A DNA stretch of 64,000 nucleotides from Flavobacteriales bacterium. Its GTDB lineage: Bacteria > Bacteroidota > Bacteroidia > Flavobacteriales_D > Crocinitomicaceae. Positions 45,319-54,882 of this stretch are shown one piece after another (position 1 is the first letter of the stretch; each line of letters opens with the position of its first letter). Where the stretch lies: the NCBI GenBank assembly GCA_947449575.1, contig CANFRV010000002.1:124001-188000 (forward strand), in the 5' to 3' direction. The notes under the pieces are model-generated. The model was not told the DNA's origin. It worked only from the letters and a program-made list of their open reading frames with translations, and searched no databases. Both the position numbers and the translations under genes were made by a program.

Positions 45319-47565
45319 TTATTTTAGAAGGGCCTCTAATTTTCTAAACGACACCTGATTTTGAGCGCTCTTAAAGGCAATTTCTATTTTTTGTTTTTCG
45401 TTTTTCGTAAGATGCCATGAAAGAGAGATTCTATCTTGTTTATTTTCTCTCAGATTGAATGTGATGGTATTGATAGGGACTTTAAAATCTGTTAACCCTA
45501 TTTTAATCAATTCTTCTTGGTCAAAATCTTGCGTTTTTGTAAAGTTTTTATACATATTTCCAAAGGGAAGCGTGATTTTATCAAGCATTGAAATTTTCTC
45601 ATATGTTTCTTTATTTAATATTTTTTTCGTGTCTCTAATTTGCAGTATAACAACTCCAGAAGTATTTTTATCTATCCAGTCTTTCATAACGTAGAGAAAT
45701 TCCATCATCGATTTCCCACCATAATTATCTCGTATTCCAGCATCCATTAATTGCACCCCAGGATTTGTTGGCATTGTGACCATTGGAAGGACAAAAGGAA
45801 ATGTGGCCTGCGCACGAAGTACCGTTGAAAATCGAATGTCATTTGGTTTATTTGATTTGAAAAAACTTTGATAATCGATATTCTCATACACTTGTGTCAT
45901 TGGACTAGCACCTTTAGATGAAGCGGACATGAAGTTCAATGATTGAGAAGAGATATAGAGTCTTCTGCCATCATTTACAATGGTAGGACTAAAAAGCATC
46001 ACTGGTATTATCGCCTTTGCTTCGTAGGGCTTGTAATATCCAAGACTATGGTTTAGCATGTCGTCGGTGTTTTCATGCAGTTGTTGTTCAAAGGAATACC
46101 CACGATCTTTGGTGTATTGATAGCCATTGATCAACACATGTTGATATCTAAAGAGTAAATCATTAGATGCTGCCGAAAAGCACAATTTATTCAATAAATC
46201 TTTAGCAATTTTTTCTCTATATTCACCTGAATACATGTTTAATAATTGTCCTTTTTGATAGCTTAAGAGAATCTCCCTAAAATAAGCAGCTCCAATCATG
46301 CCGCCTGATGCTCCGGTCATTAAATGTAAATGTTTTGCTAATTGCCCCTTTAATAATTCGTCGGTTTTTTGAAGAACAGTAAAAGACCATAATGCGCTTC
46401 GAGAGCCACCGCCAGATGAGTTGGATATGATTAATTTTGGTTTTTCTTCACCTGTTTTTGCTTTCCATTCGTCGAGTATTTTTGTATACGCAATGATTGT
46501 TTCTTTTACATTTTTTTTTGATGATCGTTCAATTTCATTTATTGAATATTCATTCTTAGACTCGTTGTCGTAGGATAAGCCATATGCATAATTCTTAAAA
46601 GTAAAAAAATTAGAATTTATACTAAGGTAGTTCATAGAAAATATCACGATAAAAACGATCGGATAAGTCCATCGGTGAAACCACGATAGCATGGCGCTAA
46701 AAAGCATTAAAATAACGGTAAGCAATAACACAATACTCATTGCAGCTGGAATTTCAAAGAGAGTATATTCTCTAAATAATCCGACTGAAATATAGAAAAT
46801 AATAGTAAGCACTTCAAAAACAGAAGTATTTACGCGGTTTGAATTGAAAATTTTTTCTTTTAAAGTTTCATCAAAATGGGTAATACTTCTACTGTTATAC
46901 AACTTCAGTTGCTTTCCGATATATATGTAGTCTTTTTCCTTTACTTGATTAAAAAAACCAGACCATTTTTCTTTTTTGTTGATCAATGATACCTTTTTTT
47001 TTGAAAAACTTTCTTCGGAGTCCGTGTTGTTTAATGTATTTAAAATAGAATTTTTACGAGGAAAGAAATACAGCATTGATAAAAACATAAAAGTGCCAAA
47101 TCCAATAATATATGATACTATATATATGAAAATGTCCATTTTAGAAGCAAATTCTTCCAAGATTTGAAAGGATGAGAATTTAACTATATACAACACACTG
47201 AAAATGATTGGTATGATTGAATTGTTCAAACAGAATTTTAAAAAGGGCTTCCTTACCACCAATAAAAATGGAAAATGTGTACCAATACGAATGTAGCTAT
47301 ACGTATTAAAACCCATTGTGAATCCTCCAATGGAGAACCCGATAAAGAAAAAGGAAAAACCACTTACTTCACCTAAATATTCTGGAGAATAGAATAAAAG
47401 CGGAATTCCGAATGAATATCCTAGACTATCTGTAATAATTAGAAAAAGAATAAACCAATAAAAAAGGGCTAATAAATTATATTTAACATGACTAATTAGA
47501 AGTTGAACAGGAAAAAAAGCCCTAAAAAACTGTCTTATCGAAATGCTTTGGCCTCTTGCTTCCAT
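45319..47565 (-). CDS. Membrane-anchored patatin-like phospholipase
   Basis: 748 residues. Residues 1-350 have two groups of membrane helices separated by a soluble linker; residues 385-748 form a patatin domain with oxyanion loop SGGGSRSALW, nucleophile elbow TGASGGMIG and the dyad Asp in MDAGIRDNYGG (DAG in place of the usual DGG/DGA). It probably hydrolyses acyl chains of lipids facing the cytoplasm or membrane. No obvious operon partner. Confidence 0.8.
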   Translation of the reverse strand: MEARGQSISIRQFFRAFFPVQLLISHVKYNLLALFYWFILFLIITDSLGYSFGIPLLFYSPEYLGEVSGFSFFFIGFSIGGFTMGFNTYSYIRIGTHFPFLLVVRKPFLKFCLNNSIIPIIFSVLYIVKFSSFQILEEFASKMDIFIYIVSYIIGFGTFMFLSMLYFFPRKNSILNTLNNTDSEESFSKKKVSLINKKEKWSGFFNQVKEKDYIYIGKQLKLYNSRSITHFDETLKEKIFNSNRVNTSVFEVLTIIFYISVGLFREYTLFEIPAAMSIVLLLTVILMLFSAMLSWFHRWTYPIVFIVIFSMNYLSINSNFFTFKNYAYGLSYDNESKNEYSINEIERSSKKNVKETIIAYTKILDEWKAKTGEEKPKLIISNSSGGGSRSALWSFTVLQKTDELLKGQLAKHLHLMTGASGGMIGAAYFREILLSYQKGQLLNMYSGEYREKIAKDLLNKLCFSAASNDLLFRYQHVLINGYQYTKDRGYSFEQQLHENTDDMLNHSLGYYKPYEAKAIIPVMLFSPTIVNDGRRLYISSQSLNFMSASSKGASPMTQVYENIDYQSFFKSNKPNDIRFSTVLRAQATFPFVLPMVTMPTNPGVQLMDAGIRDNYGGKSMMEFLYVMKDWIDKNTSGVVILQIRDTKKILNKETYEKISMLDKITLPFGNMYKNFTKTQDFDQEELIKIGLTDFKVPINTITFNLRENKQDRISLSWHLTKNEKQKIEIAFKSAQNQVSFRKLEALLK

Positions 47566-47596
47566 AGATTAAATGTTTTGTTGACAATTTTCGATA

Positions 47597-48577
47597 CTAC
47601 TTGGTACTATTTATTTTTATAAAATCAGCCACCAAATAGGAAATCGTTTTTCCGATAACTTTTTTTTCACTTTCAGATTGAGGAGCTCCCTCTGGTAAAT
47701 GAAGATAGGCAATATTTTTTAAAGTTGCTACTTCTCTCATGTAATTTCTAGCTTCTTCGATGGAAAAACCACTCGGAGTGAAAGCGGATGAAGGCATCAT
47801 CGAAATGCTATCTAAGTCTAATTCAATACCTAACGCCAATTCCGCGCTTCTTTTTGCAGAAATTGAATGAATATCGTCTCTCAAATTTCTTTTTTTGTCT
47901 AAATAATCTTCAAAAAATGTATACGTAAAATTATTTTTATCTAGATATGTGTAAATCTTTTCACTATTGTATTGTTGGTGCAAGCCAAGAACTGTGTAAT
48001 GATTTAAAAATCCTCTTTCTTTCGCGTAGGAAAATGGATTACCACTGTGTCGACCTTCCAAGTCTCTGCAATCAGCATGAGGGTCAAGATTGATCACGTC
48101 AATTGATTTTTTTAATTCGGAAAAACATGATTTTATCAAAGCATATGCATTATTATGTCCACCTCCAATGACAATAGGTATTTTCCCTAAGGCAATAAAT
48201 GGTTGAATAATTTCTTGAACAAATTCATCCAGCAGCTCAATTCTCTTTCGTCCTTCTTCGACAGAAATAAAAGGAGCTGATTGTACAATTTCTCCAAAAA
48301 CACAGATTTCATCCCCCTCTAAAAAACGATTGGATTGTATATTAATAAAACGTGATAAAAAGGCATCGAAGGCAAATTTAGAACCTTTCAATCCAAGGTT
48401 TGCTTGTGGACCAATATCTTCTGAAATTCCTATAATGACATATTTGCATTCGGGAGAACTGTGATCATAGTTTAGTCTTTCACCAATTTTAGTTTCACCT
48501 TCTCTTGTTGAAAGATAGTTAGAAATAGCTTTACCAGTAAAAGGGATGAATTCAAAGAAATCTGATTTACTTTCCAT
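47597..48577 (-). CDS. Arginase/formimidoylglutamase-family ureohydrolase
   Basis: 326 residues, with the binuclear-manganese ureohydrolase signatures IVIGGGHNNAYA, NLDPHADCRDLEGRHSGNPFSYA and GIELDLDSIS. Such enzymes cleave guanidino or formimino groups (arginine, agmatine or formimino-glutamate); the GGGHN and DPHAD forms are closest to formimidoylglutamase. No other hut genes are here. The start overlaps the preceding thioesterase stop by 11 bases. Confidence 0.8.
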   Translation of the reverse strand: MESKSDFFEFIPFTGKAISNYLSTREGETKIGERLNYDHSSPECKYVIIGISEDIGPQANLGLKGSKFAFDAFLSRFINIQSNRFLEGDEICVFGEIVQSAPFISVEEGRKRIELLDEFVQEIIQPFIALGKIPIVIGGGHNNAYALIKSCFSELKKSIDVINLDPHADCRDLEGRHSGNPFSYAKERGFLNHYTVLGLHQQYNSEKIYTYLDKNNFTYTFFEDYLDKKRNLRDDIHSISAKRSAELALGIELDLDSISMMPSSAFTPSGFSIEEARNYMREVATLKNIAYLHLPEGAPQSESEKKVIGKTISYLVADFIKINSTK

Positions 48578-49004
48578 GTTTCGTTAATAAAGTTAAAAAT
48601 AAAGTCGGTGGAAGTATAGGTCTCATCGTTTCCTTTGAGACAAAAGCTAATGTTATTTTCGAAGTAGAAATTAGTCTTCCATCCGCATTTGTTATTTCAT
48701 GTTCAAAATAGATACGTGAACCATTAATACCAACTATTTTAGATTTGATAAGAAGTTCATCATCATATTTTGCAGGAAATAAGTATTTCACTTGGAATTC
48801 TGACACGGGTAGCATTACGCCATCTGCTTCCATTTCCTTGTAGCTCATTCCTATATCTCGTAAAGCTTCAACTCTCCCTACTTCAAGGTATTGCGCGTAA
48901 TTTCCATAGTAGCAATAGCCCATTTGATCCGTTTCTCCGTATCGAACCCTTAATTTTGTCACATGAGAAAATTCAACTTCCATATTATTGTCTAAATCTA
49001 TCAT
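48567..49004 (-). CDS. Acyl-CoA thioesterase, hotdog fold (YbgC-like)
   Basis: About 145 residues. VRYGETDQMGYCYYGNYAQYLEVGRVEALR is the 4HBT active-site segment with the Asp and the MGYxYYGNY turn. It hydrolyses acyl-CoA. The ATG at 49004 is chosen because a near-consensus box lies at 49017-49024; ATG 48983, closer to the family start, is the alternative. Confidence 0.82.
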   Translation of the reverse strand: MIDLDNNMEVEFSHVTKLRVRYGETDQMGYCYYGNYAQYLEVGRVEALRDIGMSYKEMEADGVMLPVSEFQVKYLFPAKYDDELLIKSKIVGINGSRIYFEHEITNADGRLISTSKITLAFVSKETMRPILPPTLFLTLLTKHGK

Positions 49005-49028
49005 TAAAATCCTGTATAAATATAGCAA

Positions 49029-49348
49029 TTTGTTTGATGTACGTTATTCTTCAAGTGGGAACTTTTTATTAATTAAAATAAATTGAATTTTATTTTTTAT
49101 TTATTTTTATTTAATTTAAAATGCTGATTAATAGTATTTTAAAATAAATTATTAAAGTTATTCTTCTTACACTGTAAAAGATATTTATAAACCAATACCT
49201 TTTTGATTTTTTTTTTAACTTTTTTATGTAAATATTTGTACACTGAAAAAAACTTATGAAAAAAATTAGAATTAGCAAAGGTTCTAGCTATTCATAAAGT
49301 TTTGAACATATAAAAGTAACAACTAATTACAATTAAAGTACAATAGAA
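49029..49348. other. AT-rich region upstream of dnaA, origin not proven
   Basis: About 320 very AT-rich bases between the thioesterase gene and dnaA. This is a classic place for oriC, but I found no clear cluster of DnaA boxes (TTATNCACA in either orientation). A dnaA promoter must lie here; none of the boxes is a clean TAnnTTTG match. Confidence 0.4.
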
Positions 49349-50779
49349 ATGGGGAGTAATCACAATGATGCATGGAACGCATGCTTGAAGGTAATAAAAG
49401 ATAATATTTCTTTGCAAGCTTTTAAAACTTGGTTTGAGCCAATAATTCCGGTAAAATTGGAAGAAAATGTATTAACCATTCAAGTGCCGTCACATTTTTT
49501 TTATGAGTGGTTGGAAGAAAATTATATCACTTTATTAAAAAAAGTAATTCAAAAAGAGTTAGGCGTTGAAGGGCGACTGGAATATAGCATTGTGATGGAA
49601 AATAATACCACTAATTCTACTCCATATACGGTTCGACTTCCTGCATTAAATAGAAGAGAATTAAGAAATACTCCCGTTTCGATGCCTCTGAATTTGAATG
49701 AAAATCAAATTAGAAACCCTTTCATCATCCCAGGATTAAAAAAGGTGAATGTTGAATCTAATTTAAATCCTTCTTATTCTTTTGAGAACTTTGTTGAAGG
49801 TGATTGCAATCGTTTGGCTAGAGCTTCTGGTTTTGCAGTTGCAAATAAGCCTGGAGGGACCGCTTTTAACCCATTATTGATATACGGAGCAGTTGGTTTG
49901 GGTAAAACACATTTGGCGCAAGCAATTGGGATTTCAATTAAAAATCAATTCCCTAGTAAAACAGTACTTTATGTTGGTTCTGAGAAATTTGCGCACCAAT
50001 TTATAGATGCAATTAAAAATCAATCGACGAATGATTTTATTCATTTTTATCAAATGATTGATGTGTTAATTATTGATGACGTTCAATTCTTCTCAGGGAA
50101 AGAAAAAACACAAGATGTATTTTTCCATGTTTTCAACCATTTACACCAAAATGGGAAGCAAATTATCTTAACATCTGATAAACCACCTGTAGAAATGCAA
50201 GGGATGGAACAACGCCTTCTTTCACGTTTTAAATGGGGATTGTCGGCTGATTTAAGTTCTCCAGAATTGGAAACTCGTATTGCTATTCTTGAAAAGAAAA
50301 TGTATGGCAACGGTATTGAGTTGCCAAAAGATGTTGTGGAATATTTAGCGTACAGTATTAATACCAATGTACGTGAAATGGAAGGTGCTTTAAATACTCT
50401 TCTTGCTCAAGCTTCATTAAACAAAAAAGCGATTACAATTGAATTGGCTAAGCAAATGGTGGACAAATTTGTTAAAAACACTGCTCGTGAGGTTTCAATT
50501 GAATATATTCAAAAAGTGGTGTGCGATTATTTTGATCTGGCGCTTGAGATATTAAAATCTAAAACACGTAAACGAGAAGTTGTGCAAGCAAGACAAATTG
50601 CAATGTATTTTTCAAAACGTATGACAAAATCTTCTCTTGCGAACATTGGTGCTCACTGTGGAGGAAAAGACCATGCTACTGTATTGCATGCTTGTAGAAC
50701 GGTCACAAATTTAGCTGAAACAGATAAGCAGTTTAAAGTTTATTTAGCTGACTTAGAAAAAAAGTTAACGATACAATAA
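49349..50779 (+). CDS. dnaA: Chromosomal replication initiator DnaA
   Basis: 476 residues. Domain I (ACLKVIKDNISLQAFKTWFEPI) to about 90, a linker, AAA+ domain with Walker A GAVGLGKTHLAQAIG and Walker B VLIIDDVQFFSGK, and the DNA-binding domain IV at the C-terminus (SSLANIGAHCGGKDHATVLHACRTV). It melts the origin and loads the helicase. Followed by a strong terminator. Confidence 0.98.
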   Translation: MGSNHNDAWNACLKVIKDNISLQAFKTWFEPIIPVKLEENVLTIQVPSHFFYEWLEENYITLLKKVIQKELGVEGRLEYSIVMENNTTNSTPYTVRLPALNRRELRNTPVSMPLNLNENQIRNPFIIPGLKKVNVESNLNPSYSFENFVEGDCNRLARASGFAVANKPGGTAFNPLLIYGAVGLGKTHLAQAIGISIKNQFPSKTVLYVGSEKFAHQFIDAIKNQSTNDFIHFYQMIDVLIIDDVQFFSGKEKTQDVFFHVFNHLHQNGKQIILTSDKPPVEMQGMEQRLLSRFKWGLSADLSSPELETRIAILEKKMYGNGIELPKDVVEYLAYSINTNVREMEGALNTLLAQASLNKKAITIELAKQMVDKFVKNTAREVSIEYIQKVVCDYFDLALEILKSKTRKREVVQARQIAMYFSKRMTKSSLANIGAHCGGKDHATVLHACRTVTNLAETDKQFKVYLADLEKKLTIQ

Positions 50780-50784
50780 TTTCA

Positions 50785-50820
50785 AAGGGGCTGTCTCAAA
50801 AGGACAGCCCCTTATTTTTA
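50785..50820 (+). terminator. Intrinsic terminator of dnaA
   Basis: Perfect 11-pair stem AAGGGGCTGTC (50785-50795) with GACAGCCCCTT (50803-50813), a 7-base loop, then an AT-rich T run. Confidence 0.92.
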
Positions 50821-50832
50821 AGCATTAATGTT

Positions 50833-52017
50833 TTATTCTTTAATTAAAATTTTAGAATCTTGCTTGTCTACATTCACAAAATACATTCCTTTTTGATTGT
50901 TTTCAATTGAAATTGATTGATTTGAATTTATATCTTGTTCCAAAACAATCTTTCCACTGATGTCTGCAATTACAATTGAATGACTTTCATTATCTGCGAA
51001 TTTGAATGAATAAACGCCTGATGATGGATTAGGGTAAATAGTAAAATCCTCCTCTTTTTCTGGCTCTATAATACCTGTCATAGTTTCTCCACATCCCCAT
51101 TGACTAAAATCTGAACTTGTCGTTTGCCAAGCTTGAAAAGCTGCGAAAGATTCACCTATTGTTGCCCATTGTAATTCAGAGTATGGAACACCTGCTAAAC
51201 CATCAAGAACGTTTTGAAGTTTAGTGAAAAACGCTGATCCATAATCGCTTTGATTCGTCATGATTCTCATTACATAGAATTTATCAGCTGGCCATTTTCC
51301 AGTTTGAATACTATCAACCTGCCCAAGGATCAAGTCAATAATTTCTTGTTCATTAGTAGTATCAGTTAGCACAGGAGCACACCCTACTCCTATACACCAT
51401 AAATTTTTAGATGGGTCATGAGTTGTAAAATCAGCTTCCGATTTTGGCTTAAAACATCCAAAATTATTATAATCATTATCATGTGGAGGATAACTTCCTG
51501 CTCCAGTAATCAAATCACATTGCCATGAATTCCCGTAAATATTCCCAATGATAGGAACTCTATACTCTTCCCAATCTAAGGGATGATTTGCAATATCTGT
51601 CGACGAATAAATACAACCACCTAAACTATGAGAAGGATTTGCTCCCAAGGAATCTAAAAGATACCACTGATCTGCAATGTTTCTTCCATTCATGTTTTTA
51701 TATCTAGGATCGATCTGTATATTATCAACATAAGGAGCATTTGCTAGGGTTTTAAAAATGTTCGTACTTGTTGCCGCTTGATCTACAAGTGCTCCTAACA
51801 CAAAACCATCAGAAGTTTGAACATTCCATTTTACATTGTATGTATTTACCATAGCAGCCATCGTTAACATATTCGCTTTAGCTATTGAATAATTTAAATT
51901 ATACTGTAAATTATCTGCAGGTTCATTATGAGATACCAATTGGATGTATAGTTTTGGGATTTGACCAAATGAAATAGTTGTTATAAATAACAACGCGAAA
52001 AGAAGTGTAGTTTTCAT
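50833..52017 (-). CDS. Type IX-secreted protein of unknown function
   Basis: 394 residues. Signal peptide at 1-18 (FITTISFGQ), then a 300-residue domain with several conserved-looking Cys (GCIYSS, WQCDLITG, GVGCAP, WGCGE), and a C-terminal sorting domain of the T9SS type A kind at about 325-394 (FTIYPNPSSGVYSFKF ... KGMYFVNVDKQDSKILIKE). It is therefore exported to the cell surface or medium. The central domain starts LYIQLVSHNEP and has a barrel-like strand and helix pattern suggestive of a carbohydrate-active fold, but no family could be assigned. Confidence 0.8.
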   Translation of the reverse strand: MKTTLLFALLFITTISFGQIPKLYIQLVSHNEPADNLQYNLNYSIAKANMLTMAAMVNTYNVKWNVQTSDGFVLGALVDQAATSTNIFKTLANAPYVDNIQIDPRYKNMNGRNIADQWYLLDSLGANPSHSLGGCIYSSTDIANHPLDWEEYRVPIIGNIYGNSWQCDLITGAGSYPPHDNDYNNFGCFKPKSEADFTTHDPSKNLWCIGVGCAPVLTDTTNEQEIIDLILGQVDSIQTGKWPADKFYVMRIMTNQSDYGSAFFTKLQNVLDGLAGVPYSELQWATIGESFAAFQAWQTTSSDFSQWGCGETMTGIIEPEKEEDFTIYPNPSSGVYSFKFADNESHSIVIADISGKIVLEQDINSNQSISIENNQKGMYFVNVDKQDSKILIKE

Positions 52018-52208
52018 AATTTCTATTTTTTAGTTTTACTAAAGATAACAAACACTCCTACAAAAAATAAAAAAATATAGGTAAATGATCAAAATCTATC
52101 GGTAAATGAATATTGTTGGACTTTTTTTTATCGAGCGGACTTAAAATACGAGAGGGCATCTAGTATTTTGAATAATGAACAAATCAAAAGAAATATAGAA
52201 CGATTCCC

Positions 52209-53387
52209 TTAAAATTTTATGATCGATTCTGATTGCTTAAAAAAGGATTCAGAATTTATGTTTTTGAAATAAACAGCAGGGAAATAATATTGTGCTATCT
52301 GAAGGTAGTTATAGCCATATTTAGCCATTTTCATCGCTCCTTCCTGGCAAAGTCCTACGCCATGACCGAATCCTCTTCCGTCAATAACGACATCGTTTCC
52401 ATCGGGATAACAACTAAAATACGTAGATTTTAAGTTAAATTCTTCTCGTATGTCTCTCAGAGGAATTCCAAGTATTGGACTTTGATAAAATGCTAATCGA
52501 TCTGGTTGGTTGAAAGTGAAGATAAGTGCACCATAAACGCTATCTGTAAAAGGATAATTATATTTTGAAATTAGAAACTTTTGCCATTTGTATTGACTCA
52601 CTCTTTTTTGCCATGTTGCTTGTTTGGTGTAGATGCAAAAAGTATCTCTAAATGAATTTAGATAGGGTATTGATTTATTCCAAACGATTTCCGGTTCACT
52701 AGTTTGGCCTCCACAATTGGCATGAAAATAAGCGTCTAATAGTTCATTGTTTTCATCCATCATTACGATCCCATTTGTTTGAATAACAGCAGAATCAATT
52801 ATTGGTGTGTATTTCATCATGTTATGATATGCCTGGCAGTGGATGCGGTCACACAATTCAAATCCTTCTTTGGCATGTCTATTTTGATACTTGATGGCAT
52901 ACGTTCGGCTCATAAGTGCTTGAACTTTATAGTATTCCATCGCTCTTCCTGACCCGCCTTCTGATTCGAGTACGCCAGCCAGGTAATTATTGATATCTAC
53001 TAAATTAACGACATTTAAACCATCAATCCCTGCTGTTATTTCAAAGTCATCTTTGTACTTGCGTTCTTTGGCTACGGGTGATTTAAGCGTTAAAGTTAGC
53101 GAAGTATTTACATAATTTTGAGTGATTAGCACCTTTGAAAATTTCCCCACTTCTGTAACGCCTTTTTTTAGAGTAACTTTCCCATTTGAAGCAGTGGAAA
53201 CATCGACAAATTCATTCGGTAAAATAGAACCAAATGCAATAGAATCTCCGTAAATAGAATAGCTACCATTATTGTAAGCAAAAAGAATTCGTTGCGTTTT
53301 ATAATCGCGAAAAATCCCAATATGCATTTGCTGTCCAAAAGAAGAATTGGAGATCAATAAGAGAAGTAGAAAAATATAAACTCTCAT
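52209..53387 (-). CDS. SpoIID/LytB-domain protein
   Basis: 392 residues with a signal peptide (LLLLISNSSFGQ). The SpoIID region is seen as GVLESEGGSGRAMEYYKVQALMSRTYA, AYFHANCGGQTSE and VIDGRGFGHGVGLCQEGAMKMAKYG. SpoIID enzymes are lytic transglycosylases cutting denuded peptidoglycan; the conserved catalytic Glu of the family matches VLESE. It is likely periplasmic. Followed on the same strand by lpxB upstream, without overlap. Confidence 0.88.
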   Translation of the reverse strand: MRVYIFLLLLLISNSSFGQQMHIGIFRDYKTQRILFAYNNGSYSIYGDSIAFGSILPNEFVDVSTASNGKVTLKKGVTEVGKFSKVLITQNYVNTSLTLTLKSPVAKERKYKDDFEITAGIDGLNVVNLVDINNYLAGVLESEGGSGRAMEYYKVQALMSRTYAIKYQNRHAKEGFELCDRIHCQAYHNMMKYTPIIDSAVIQTNGIVMMDENNELLDAYFHANCGGQTSEPEIVWNKSIPYLNSFRDTFCIYTKQATWQKRVSQYKWQKFLISKYNYPFTDSVYGALIFTFNQPDRLAFYQSPILGIPLRDIREEFNLKSTYFSCYPDGNDVVIDGRGFGHGVGLCQEGAMKMAKYGYNYLQIAQYYFPAVYFKNINSESFFKQSESIIKF

Positions 53388-53423
53388 ACTACAAAAATAA
53401 TAGAAGCTAAAATTGATTTTAAG

Positions 53424-54578
53424 CTAATCTTGAATAGTTTTCAACAAGGATTGTGCAACTTTTTGACTTGCACCTCCTTCGCCTAATATTTTTCTCATTT
53501 TAGAATACTCAGCAAGCATTTTTTCTCTGTTTTCACCTCCTTTTAATAGAAGACTTAATTCATATCGAATTGAATCTGGATTGCATGCATGTTGAATAAG
53601 TTCCCTTACGACTTCTTTGTCCATGATAAGATTGACCAAAGAAATGTATTTAATTTTAATTAATCGCTTTGCAATAGCATAAGAAATTCCCGATGTTTTA
53701 TAACATACTACCTGAGGAATATTTAGAATTGCTGCTTCTAGCGTTGCAGTTCCAGAAGTTACAATAGCCGCTTCTGAAGCACTTAATAAATCGTAGGTTT
53801 TACCATGGACAATGTGCACAGAATCGGATTGAATGAATTCAGAATAAAAGGAAGGATCTAAACTTGGAGCACCAGCAATTACAATTTGGTAGCCTGTCAT
53901 ATTTTTTACTGCTTGTAGCATCACAGGAAGTTTCAATCTAACTTCTTGTTTTCTGCTACCGGGTAAAATTGCGATGATAGGTTCGGATTTTAAGTTGTTT
54001 TTTTGAATGAACGTGTCTCTTGACAATTTGATTTTTTCGTATTGAAGAATTGCATCAATCAAAGGGTTGCCAACATATTCCACGGGGTAATCAAATCGTT
54101 TATAGAACTCTTTTTCAAAGGGAAGAATGACAAACATGTGATCAATAATCCGTTTTATTTTATGAACTCTGGATTGCTTCCAAGCCCAAATTTTTGGTGA
54201 AATATAGTAAATGGTTTTAATGCCTTTGCTTTTTGCCCATTCAGCCATTCGAATGTTAAAACCAGGATAATCAATCAATACTAGTGCATCAGGTTTGAAT
54301 GCTTCAACATCTTTTTTACACTCTGAAATATTCCTAAAAATCGTACGTAAATTTTTAACAACTTCCAAGAAGCCCATAAAAGCTAACTCCCGAATATGTT
54401 TAACTGGTGGATGCCCTACTGCTTCAATCATTAAGTCACCTCCCCAAAAACGAATATCAATTTTAGTAGAATCTGTATTTTCAGAGTTCTGCTTAATAAG
54501 TTCTTTTACTAAATTACTGCCATGTAAATCACCCGAAGCTTCCCCTGTTATGATGTATATTCTTTTTGAAATTGACAT
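53424..54578 (-). CDS. lpxB: Lipid-A-disaccharide synthase
   Basis: 384 residues, GT19 family: IITGEASGDLHGSNLVKEL at the start, GFLEVVKNLRTI, YISPKIWAWKQSR, ILPGSRKQEVRLKLP and TSGTATLEAAIL. Makes the disaccharide of lipid A from UDP-diacyl-GlcN and lipid X. It follows surE and a small membrane protein gene on the same strand, an arrangement common in Bacteroidota. Confidence 0.95.
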   Translation of the reverse strand: MSISKRIYIITGEASGDLHGSNLVKELIKQNSENTDSTKIDIRFWGGDLMIEAVGHPPVKHIRELAFMGFLEVVKNLRTIFRNISECKKDVEAFKPDALVLIDYPGFNIRMAEWAKSKGIKTIYYISPKIWAWKQSRVHKIKRIIDHMFVILPFEKEFYKRFDYPVEYVGNPLIDAILQYEKIKLSRDTFIQKNNLKSEPIIAILPGSRKQEVRLKLPVMLQAVKNMTGYQIVIAGAPSLDPSFYSEFIQSDSVHIVHGKTYDLLSASEAAIVTSGTATLEAAILNIPQVVCYKTSGISYAIAKRLIKIKYISLVNLIMDKEVVRELIQHACNPDSIRYELSLLLKGGENREKMLAEYSKMRKILGEGGASQKVAQSLLKTIQD

Positions 54579-54584
54579 GTAATT

Positions 54585-54866
54585 TTAGTATTTGAAATAA
54601 AGCATCACGATCATACTTAGAAAAGTGGAAAGTATAAGTCCCATGCAATAATCATATTTTTTATTTTTCATAAATAGATGGAAAGCAGGTAGATTTGCTA
54701 TAGCAGCTAAGGAGATTATTCTACTTTTAGTATCATCTAAAAACCATAATTGCCGATTTCCGAACGCATTAAATAGCTGCAGTATAATTGGAATGAAAAT
54801 TACGGTGGTAATAATTCCTAATAAAAGTCCCAATGTGTGTTCTTTTGACCAGTTTCTTAAATTCAT
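54585..54866 (-). CDS. Small membrane protein between surE and lpxB
   Basis: 93 residues with three membrane helices (LGLLLGIITTVIFIPIIL, IISLAAIANLPAFHLF, YCMGLILSTFLSMIVML). Six bases from lpxB and 16 from surE on the same strand, so in the same operon. Unknown function; possibly linked with envelope lipid synthesis. Confidence 0.7.
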   Translation of the reverse strand: MNLRNWSKEHTLGLLLGIITTVIFIPIILQLFNAFGNRQLWFLDDTKSRIISLAAIANLPAFHLFMKNKKYDYCMGLILSTFLSMIVMLYFKY

Positions 54867-54882
54867 TTTTTAATTCTTAACG

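Noticed and set aside
49029-49348. oriC next to dnaA
   Set aside because: The location is plausible but no cluster of recognisable DnaA boxes was seen on either strand, so it is listed as an AT-rich intergenic stretch only.
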